A stretch of 64,000 nt of DNA from the NCBI RefSeq assembly GCF_027409185.1, contig NC_084463.1:111482133-111546132 (forward strand), in the 5' to 3' direction. Under the pieces are notes generated by a model that was given only the letters and a program-made list of their open reading frames with translations, searched no databases and had not been told where the DNA came from. Both the position numbers and the translations under genes were made by a program. This DNA is from Cynocephalus volans (lineage: Eukaryota > Chordata > Mammalia > Dermoptera > Cynocephalidae). Below, one piece after another: positions 55,684-64,000 of this stretch (position 1 is the stretch's first letter; every line of letters starts with the position of its first letter).

Positions 55684-56103
55684 TTTATTAGTCCGTTTTC
55701 TGTCACTTATGACAGAATACCTGAAACTGGGTAATTCATAAGGAAACAAAATTTATTTCTTACAGTTTTGGAGGTTAGGAAGTCCAAGTTCCGGGGGGCA
55801 CATCTGGCGAGGGCTTTCTTCTCGGTGGGGACACTAGAGTCCCATGGTGACCAGGGTGTCACATGTAAAGAATGGCAAGAGTGTTTTTAAATGCTAACTT
55901 TCTCTCTTTATAAAGCCACTCATCCACTCTCGTGATAACCTATTAAACCATTAGCTCATTACTCCATGAATGGATTAATCCACACATGAGAGCATAGTCC
56001 TCACAATCCAATCACTTCTTAAAGGTCTCACCTTTGAAAATACAGTACTGAAAATTAAGTTCCAGCATGAGCTTTGCAGGGGACAAACATTCACCCCATA
56101 GCA
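55684..56103 (-). mobile_element. MST/THE-type MaLR LTR (antisense)
   Basis: 'agtccgttttctgtcactta', 'gaaactgggtaattcataag', 'tttcttacagttttggagg', 'ttaaaccattagctcattac' and 'aacattcaccccatagca' match the complement of an MST/THE LTR. It is the best-preserved of the three in the window. Confidence 0.78.
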
Positions 56104-57565
56104 CAAAGGTCCCTGGGGCTCTTTTACAAAATGAGAGAAACCATCCTGATTCTCATGCTTCCTGCGCTGAGCTCTACTAGCAGTCAATCTAAGAAGAGCC
56201 CTTTGTGCCTCCACGTCTTCAATGGCTTTACTTACTGGCTCCTCCGTTCCATCTCACCCCACCCCTCTGCAGAGCATACAGCCTGGAGTTTTGATGGAGC
56301 CGAACGGGGACTCCGTTCTGACTAGCAAGCACCAGGCTGTCCTCAGAATTGCCTCTTGTCTTGCCAGGTAAGGTTTTCTTACTGAATCAGTCTTCTGTGC
56401 TTGGATTCCTTTTCCCTTCAGATCAGGTCTCTCCCAGGCTTTACTATGTCGTGTGAACAGCCTTCCATGTGGCTGGCTCCACCAGTCCAACAGCTGGAAG
56501 AAGAAGAACAGCAAATGTTTATTGAGTGCTTACTGTTTCCAGGTACTGTGTAAGCACTCTGTGTAATTTAATTGATTTGATTCTCAAAATAACCTCATCA
56601 GACAAGATTCTTTGGATTGCAAAACAGAATCTCCAGCTAAAACCAGCTTAAGCATTGAAGGCAATTTATTGACTTAAGTAACTGAAAAGTCCACTACAAG
56701 CACATGCACAAATTAAATAGTAACATGGTTACCTCTGGGTGAATCACGGATACTTTCTCTTTTCCTTTTTATGCTTTGCTATGCACTTGTTTACACTAGA
56801 CATTTACAACTTTTATAATCAGAGACGTATTATTTAAAAGGGACTCATACAGCTTCCACCATATTGCTTCTTATATTATAATCAACCTGGACTCTTGTTC
56901 TCTAGACTATGATCTCTTCAAGGACAGGGACTATGTCTTTTGTGCCTCTGTAGCCCCTTCCTTGCTTTCCAATTTGTGCTCAAGGATATATGTAAAGTGG
57001 TTAAAATTCATGTGTCTCATAAGGGAGGCTTTTTGCAGTCTCAATTCTTTCAGAAGGCAGATGATAATAAGAAAGTAGTTTACACTTGATCCTATACATG
57101 ATTTCTCAGGACAAGCCATGTAGCCTCAGGTTATTGTGAAGCTCAAATGAGTTACAGCCCCTTGTGAGCTGTAAAACTCCATACACCTGGCAGTTGGTAA
57201 TGAGTTGGGTTTAAAGAGCCTTCTCATTTCCAAAGCTGCTATCCAAGGTGAGTCATGTCTATTTCTAAATTTTCTAAGGACTTTCATTAGCTCATGATGA
57301 AAAGAAATGGTAGAAGGGAGAGAGAAGCTGAGAACAATTTAGGACTCAATTATTAATCCCCTGCCATACGCACACTCCAGACCCACACATCCTACTGTCA
57401 GAGTCTTCTGACATCTCATCTGGATATGTCAAAGGGCCCTCAGACTCAATGGGTTTAAGACCGAGTTCAGGATCTTGCCTCCCAAACCGGTCCTCTTGAA
57501 GTGTTCTCCATCCCAGTGAATGGTGCCCCTTTCCATCCTGAGCTCTACTGTCTTCCTCATGTTCC
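56104..57565. other. Host DNA with a MIR fragment
   Basis: 'atgtttattgagtgcttact ... aaataacctcatcaga' at about 56512-56605 is MIR. No exon or other repeat recognised. Confidence 0.5.
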
Positions 57566-57569
57566 ATAT

Positions 57570-58270
57570 TTAAGCCACTGCCATGATCTGCCTACTTTAC
57601 TTCCTTTATGACTCTGGAATTTATTCTCTCCATTTACGTTGCCATGATGCTGGTCTAAGCTACCATCATGCCCACCTCCCACCTGATCTACCCGTGGATG
57701 GGTTTGCCTTTCTCTCATCAACTCTACTTAGCAGCCAAAGACAGCTCTGAGCATGTCATCTGCTTGCTTGAAACTTTTCAGTGGCTTCCCTCACTCTGAG
57801 GATAAGGACTGCATCTTTAACAAAGCTTATGAAGGCCCTGCATGGTGGGGTACCACCTACCTTCACCGTCATCTTCCAGCTAGCACCTTCCAGCTCCCCC
57901 TGCATGAGCTTTCCTACAGGCCCTTTCACCTGCCTCTCCATGTGCTATTTCTCCAGAACGGAAGGGCATTTCTCTATTCTCCAGTTAATGTTTCTCCAGT
58001 GCACACCAGCTCAAATATCACTTCCTGGGAATCTGTCTCTCATTTCCTTGACTAGCTTAATCTGTCTTTTATACTCTGTCAAAATTCTGTGTGTCTCCTT
58101 AGTACTTACTACAGTTGCAATTTTACACTATTCATTTACTCATTTGATTAATATTTGTCTTTTCCCTTGACTGTAAGCTCCATGAAGGTAGCAACCTGTC
58201 TCTTTTCATTCACTGTTATATCCCCAGCATACAGCACATAGCAGAAGATTGATACATATGTATAGAATGA
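57570..58270 (+). repeat. L2 LINE 3' region
   Basis: A long L2 copy: 'ctgatctacccgtgg', 'gcttgaaacttttcagtggc', 'ggccctgcatggtgggg', 'cttgactgtaagctccatg' and the end 'gaatgagtgaatgaatgaa'. The 129-codon frame inside is residual and not a gene. Confidence 0.75.
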
Positions 58271-60855
58271 GTGAATGAATGAACACACGCATGCCTGCCA
58301 GGCACTGTGCTAGGAGCTAGGGATAAAAAGACAAATCAAGTAATGTCCCTACCCTCAAGGATGTCATAGCTTAAGTGGGAGGGATAGTGCAGGTAAATAA
58401 ATGATTCCGAGAGATCATTGGAGACCCTCCAAAGAACTGTTTGATGGGGATAAAATAAATATAAAAGGGAATAAAAACAGGCCCAGTCACACCAATGTCA
58501 GAAAAAACTAGCCTGCATATACACATACACGAAACATGGCTATGCATACATGGACATGAACACATATATTCACAGATGTACAAACTCATTCCACAACATA
58601 TTCCCAAACACCACTTAGGGGCATAACTGGCACCCTTATGCACACACATATGCACAAGCAAGTGTACCACCTGCACTCACAATCATAGTTTGTGCCTGCC
58701 TTTGCACACAGGCTCACAAGGCAAAGCTGATTTTGGTCTTTTATTTACAGAGGATGGGAGTCCAAAGTTTTAAGGATGGGTCAATGTGGGAGCAAAGTCC
58801 CAGGGAAGGATTGTCTGGTAGCCAGACCACGTGTCCAGTCCCGAGGGGAGAGGCCTGGCAAGGCCAGCAGGGGGTCCAGGATAGGCCTAGTAAGGCTGCA
58901 GCCCCCCGGGGGAATGCATTGTTAACCAGGAATCTGCGGTGGACAGTCCACCCTATACCTGCTTGGTTCCATGTCTGGGAGTCCAGGCTGCAGCTCAGGG
59001 TCATCCTGAAACTCAGAAGCTGAGTCTATGGTGGGTAGAGTGAGTCTAAATCCTCGCCCATTGGAAGGAGCAGCCAAGCACATCCACACCATCCCCTCCC
59101 TCCCCTCCTGTGATTTGCCTGCTCTCTTCCTGGCACTGGAGTGGGCACCGGGATACTAAGGAAGGAAGCAAAGTCGCTGCTCTCACAGAGCTCACAGTCT
59201 GGTGGGCAGATGGACAAGCCGATGCCACTCACAGTGCAGTATGGAAGAGACAGCAGCCTGGTTCTGGAGACCAGGGGCACTTTCAGAAGAGGTGGTTTTT
59301 AAGCTGAATCCCAAGGGACTAATAAGTGTTAGCTGGGTGATTCTGATTGGGTAGATCTGCAGCAGGAGGCTCCCAAACCTGCATTTTACAAATACCCCAG
59401 TGATTCAGGTTGGGAAGGGATTGGGGGGTGGGTCATGTGCTGAGAAACACTGGAGTGGAGGGGGGTGGGGCCAGTCGGGAGAGACAGGTGAGGAGGCTCC
59501 TATGATGACTGGGGTGTGCAGGGGTGGTCTGTTTAAATGCTACACATTTAGGGTGGGAGGAGATCCACGTGTTCCTTTATGCAGATTGCAGTAGGAGACA
59601 CTCTCCAGAGGGCAGATCCAGGGACCAGGGATCAAGGCTCTGAGCTGAGCTTTGTCTCTGAGGGGATGCTCTGTGAAGGGTTCACTTTTTTATTCGTGTG
59701 TTTTCCCCTTGAACGATGAGGAAGTTTTATAAAGCACACGTAAATGGGAAACGTGGCCTGCTCCTCCACTCATGGTTTCCCTTTGCTACCTCTTGCATAT
59801 CGGAGAGGTCTGGCTTACCTGGGTCTTGCGTGGTGGAGGTGCAGAGAATCAAGGCAAGGCAGCCTGCCTGCTCCAGTGCTCTCGCCTCTGCTGCTGGATG
59901 TGCCAGCCTCCTCGGGATTATGGAGGCGAGTCAAGGGAAGACGATGGGCAAGTGACAGACCCCCACATCCAAGACATCCCAGGCAAAGGGCAGTGATGAT
60001 GCTCTAATTATACGCCCTTCTCCATCTCACCTCTCACAGCCAGCCGTTTACCAGGCTTGATAATGTCTTCTGTCTTGTCCCCTTTCCCATAAGATACTCT
60101 ACGTCAGACCTAACTCCTCTTTCTGGCTGACATGTCATTCTCTTGCCTCATCCATTCAGAAAACTCCCATTCACCCAACAAAGCCTAGGTTACAATCACC
60201 ACCTCTTCTCTGTGGCAGTCTCTGACTATCCAAGGCCAGACTACACACACATGCACATGCACACGCACACACACCCTTGCTGCTCCTGGTGTTTTCCTTT
60301 GACCCATAAACTATGAAGCTACATTCCGAGCCTCCCTGACCATGGTTCTTGCGTGTGGGCACTCAGTCCTCAGAGCCTCGATGGCACGGATCGGAGCTCT
60401 GGGCACCCTGCCCTCTTCTCACTCTTCCCCCAGGCCTGCTTTTCTGGGCCCCACCTGGCTGTCTTGATGTTAACATCGAAGGACAAATGCGGTTCTATAT
60501 TTCAAAGTCATCAGGCAGATATGATTAATTTTGGAAACGAACAACACGAAGATTCATCACAAACTTTCAGGTATGAGCAGCAATAAACAAAACCAGAGCA
60601 TGGAGCACTATTTATTTATTAAAACAGTAAATTGAAGGGAAATGGGCTATTTATTTTGCACGATGTCTTCCACAGAAATAATTGGCTCATTAATCACATT
60701 CTCACCATGGTCACGTTTGGAAGGTCAGGCTCACTAGGGAATTGAAACGGGGTGGCGTTTACAGCCAGGCAGCACGTGGAGCTGGAGGAGGCTGGTATCA
60801 GAGGCCTTGTGCTGTGGGTTCTGTAGCGAATGCATAGGCAGCCAGGTGCTAGGAG
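58271..60855. other. Host DNA, no gene recognised
   Basis: A short L2/MIR-like piece at 58290-58400 ('ccaggcactgtgctaggagct', 'ccctaccctcaaggatgtc'), a MER5-like text at about 59330-59410, and a CA-rich simple stretch at 60240-60275. No coding evidence. Confidence 0.4.
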
Positions 60856-60859
60856 GTGA

Positions 60860-61100
60860 TATGCTATAGTGGTTAAGATCACAGATTGGCAGCAGGGGGC
60901 TTGACTTCAAGTTCTGGCTATTACCACCTGCTAGCTGCATGGCTTGGGCAAACTATTTAACCTCTATATAGTTTCTTCATCTGTAAATGATGCTAGTACT
61001 GATGCCTCCCTTGCAGGGCACCATTGGTTTAGATGAGCTGGGAAAGCACTAGTACAGAACTGGGCCAGGCTTGGTGCTTCTGTAGGTGTTAGTTGTAATT
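60860..61100 (+). repeat. MIR SINE
   Basis: 'gtggttaagatcacagattg', 'ttcaagttctggctattacc', 'tttcttcatctgtaaatgatg' and 'gctgggaaagcactagtac' in MIR order. Confidence 0.75.
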
Positions 61101-61199
61101 GCTCCTTTGGTCCAGGTAGAACTTCAGGGTGGGGCCCTTTGGCATCAATGGAAGCTTAGAGCATAAGTTTCCTGTGGGGCTCCCAGGGCCCTGAGGTAA

Positions 61200-61445
61200 G
61201 CAGAATAGTGTAGCAGAGGCTAAGAGGGCAGGCTCCTTGGGTTCAAATCCAATCTCTGCTAGTTGTATGTCTTTATTGAGTGATTTGGCCTTTCTGTGCC
61301 TTAGTTTTTTCAGCTGTAAGATGAAGGTGATAATAGTGCTACTTGATAAGGTTATAATAAATATTAAATGAGAAAATAAATGGAAAGTACTTACCTCAGT
61401 GCCTGGCCATAGAAGTAATTAATAAATGTCAGTTATTATTATCAT
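61200..61445 (+). repeat. MIR SINE
   Basis: 'agcagaggctaagagggcagg', 'gggttcaaatccaatctctgc', 'cagctgtaagatgaaggtg' and 'gtgcctggccatagaag' with a terminal 'aataaatgtcagttattatta'. Nearly complete copy. Confidence 0.8.
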
Positions 61446-64000
61446 TTTTGGGACTTTCTTGGCCTATGATTTTCCCCCAGACACCAGCGATGATGCAGGT
61501 GAGCTCAGCAGGTGAGCAGACGTGCTGAGACTTCAGCCCCCTTTCCTAGCAAGGGTGGGGAGGGGCCAGAACTCAAGGGGGACAGCCTGAGGAAACTGCA
61601 TCTAAAGCAAAGATGCAGATGCAGCCAGAGGGTCTGTGTGGTCTGGGGGGCAGGTGACAGCAGTGACCAGGGGTTTGTGTCCATGGAGCATGGAATGGCA
61701 CTGATGAGTAGGTGCTCTTGGTGGTAGCACCCCAGCCAGTGAGGACTTCCAGAATACCAGCCCAGTGGGCAGAGGTTCATGGGGAGACTCAGTCCTGGCT
61801 GGAGTAGGACTTCCAGAGGCAGCAGAGCAGGGTGGGACGGGAAGGGCGGGATGGAGAGGCCAGATGTGTAACGCACGTACACGCTTCACCCCTCACCTGC
61901 TCATCAGCTCTGATACTCCAGCCTAGGGAGCCTAGACCCTCAGAATCTGCTCCAGCACATCACTCCAGGCACCAGGACCAACAGAGTGCACTCAGATGGA
62001 TGGGATCTGTTTGCCATTCCAGGACTACAAGGTCAAGGCTCACCCCAGGCTCATCCAGGGTATTCTGCATGCTGGGAGGGCTGAGGCTATTCACGACCGC
62101 CCTGCTCAGAGGTCAGGAGGGGCTGAACCTCCTGGGGAGGGGAGGGGGTCTAGGTCTCGATGACCTCAGAAGAATTGGACAGGAGAGAAGGCAGGGCTGG
62201 CCATGTCCTCATGGGACTCATTCTGTGACTGGGGAGACTTCTCTCCTTTCTCCTGTCTCTTTCATGTCAATAAAAGGAATAGTTAAATTCTAAAGTCTAC
62301 AGTATGGTTAGCTTCCCAGCAAGAGGTATGTGAGCTGGGAGGCCAGGAGAGGAACAGTTCGGTGGCCTGGGACGTGCAGACCAGGGCGAGGCTGAGGGAG
62401 TGTGTTCTGGTTACTCTCCTTCTCTGCTCTTCTCTGGCCAGCCCTGTACTTACCTCCAGGGACTGCATCAGCAGCTCCTCTGCTTTCTGCCTCCAGCTGG
62501 GTTTGGCCAATTGGAGGCTTTGGTAGAATATTTGACAGATGGAGGAGAAAGAGATATATTTTTCCCCAAGCCTTACCCTTCCCCCCACCCCCATTGCTGG
62601 GCTGTTTTTTCTACAGTGGGGGTCCTCCCCCTTTGGCCAAGGACCCATTGAGGTTTGCAGCACCCTCCCTCGCCTGTCCCTTTAGTGATAGTAGTAGGAA
62701 GGGCTTCCACTCTTGCTGTGTCTGGGGCCTCACCTCACCCTGTCTACACTTCTAAAGAACCACCCTTGCTAAGCTCTCTTCAGTGAACCTCCTTTCCCCC
62801 CAGTGTTCCATCTGTTTCCAGCTGAGACCCTGACACATGCTGAGTGTGGGAGGGTCTTTTTTCCCCTAGTTAGGAAAGGGATCAGGTTAATACCAGGGGC
62901 ATTTCCATGGTCAGGTGCTGGAGATGGACCCGGCCCATTCAAGGTGTGAGCAGAACATCTTAGGGGAGCAGACAGTGTTGGGGAAATACCTCTCATGCTG
63001 TCTCCTTGGCTTGGGAATCATTTCCTTGGAGTCCTCCTTTAGTAGTTCAATTCTTTCCGGAAATCTGGGTGTGCCTCACCTGGACCATCAAGGAACCCAG
63101 GGGCGGGGTTTGGGTTCACACTTCAGACAGAGCACAAAGGGAGCCCCCGTAGGGGCTATTGTGAGGATGGCAGCAGCGGGAATTAGGAATGAGTTTCAGA
63201 GAAAAATGGGGAGGGAGGGTTGGGGGCCAGCCAGGAGGGAAGGGGCAGAAAAGAGGCACAGGGTCTAGACCACTGGGCTCAGTTGTCTCTCTCACCAGGA
63301 GCAGCAACTCCTGGGAGAAGGTTTTGTGTTGTGGGTCGAATTCTGGGCACTTTCTACAAAAATGCAGTGTCACGGGCAAGATCAGCTATGTAATTTGTTG
63401 GGCCCAGTGCAAAATAAAAGTATGGGGTCCCTTGTTCAGAAAGTATCAAAAATTTCAAGATGGTGACAGCAGAGCATTAAACTAAGCTGGGGCTCTCTGA
63501 GCTTGGAGTCTCATGCCCGATGCCCACGAAGCTGGCCACAGGTTATCCCCTGAAGAGAACATGGGTAGGCCCCCCTCCCCTGGGTATGGCAACAAGGAGG
63601 CTGAGCAGAGACACAGAGATTAGGTGGTGACAATGTCTACAACCTGGTTTCCATGGTGTGGCTACACTGTGTATAATTTGAAAACACACCCTTATTCAGG
63701 CTAATGCCTCTCTAAGCCCTTTCTGCCCAATCTTGTTACCAAAACACCAAGGAAGAATAAAATTACTGTCTGTGGGTGGAAGAGATTGGCTGAGGCAGAG
63801 GCAGGGCAGCAGGCCTGGATGGTCCTGTGGGGTCAGGTGCCAGAGGTGGTCTGGGGTGTCTGCCTTGCTCCCCTCCCTCCTGTTTGGAGCTGAAGGCAGA
63901 GATGGAGCATGGCTGAGAGGTGATAGATTTTTGGGTGACTCTGTCCTGTGTTTGTTTTCCTGGACTTTAGACTGTTGTGACCATGAAAAAGCAAATGAAC
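61446..64000. other. Host DNA to the window end, no gene recognised
   Basis: GC-moderate sequence. A text at 63395-63500 ('gggcccagtgcaaaataaaa', 'aagatggtgacagcagagc') is a common mammalian MER-type repeat that I cannot name with confidence. Overlapping frames up to 153 codons (61832-62293) have no recognisable domain. Confidence 0.4.

Noticed and set aside
57781-58170. 129-codon frame
   Set aside because: Lies inside an L2 3' region and shows no intact reverse-transcriptase motif.
1-64000. Koala as the host, suggested by the KoRV-like Env
   Set aside because: The window is full of eutherian MaLR repeats, which marsupials lack.

Overview
The window is nuclear DNA from a placental mammal, not a bacterial or viral genome. 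The flanking DNA carries many old mammalian repeats: MIR and L2 fragments, L1 fragments, MaLR LTRs of MLT1 and MST/THE type, MER5-like elements and other hAT fossils. I found no convincing host protein-coding exon. No Alu, rodent B1/B2, carnivore, ruminant or pig SINE was recognised. One SINE piece near 52.86-52.93 kb has a tRNA-Ile-like T-arm. MST/THE-type LTRs are best known from primates, so these LTRs without any Alu, together with a tRNA-Ile-like SINE, would fit a colugo (Dermoptera). That is a weak inference and other placental mammals remain possible. Koala is rejected because eutherian MaLR repeats are abundant.

Two full-length, young gammaretroviral proviruses dominate the window. 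They face away from each other and are separated by about 7.6 kb. Provirus A (4899-13654, minus strand, 8.76 kb) and provirus B (21221-29628, plus strand, 8.41 kb) both read LTR - proline-tRNA PBS - splice donor - gag (with an upstream in-frame glyco-Gag leader) - UAG readthrough - pro-pol - env - polypurine tract - LTR. Every gene in both copies is an uninterrupted frame. The Env layout and the CETTG/CETAG-type motif place them near the gibbon ape leukemia virus / koala retrovirus branch of the gammaretroviruses.

Within each provirus the two LTRs look identical by eye, apart from the last two U5 bases of A. Both insertions are therefore very recent. They are not duplicates of each other. Their proteins differ by about 1-3 percent, their U3 regions have different architecture (669 against 495 bp), and B carries tandem promoter/enhancer duplications. 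B has canonical ends and a perfect 4-bp target duplication (CTCC). A has no clear duplication and an abnormal U5 terminus.

Within each provirus, Gag forms the particle, and UAG readthrough supplies protease, reverse transcriptase/RNase H and integrase. A spliced mRNA would give Env. The two copies differ at two places of interest: the SU motif is CETTG in A and CETAG in B, and a second PPxY-type motif in Gag is PPPY in A and PLPY in B.

Layout: 1-4898 host DNA with a nested MLT1/MST LTR and an inverted-duplication scar; 4899-13654 provirus A; 13655-21220 host DNA; 21221-29628 provirus B; 29629-64000 host DNA with MaLR LTRs, L1s, MIR/L2, a hAT fossil, several solo-LTR-like insertions, a minisatellite with alternating units, and a small GC-rich patch near 39.2-39.6 kb with an X-box-like site and tandem GC boxes.
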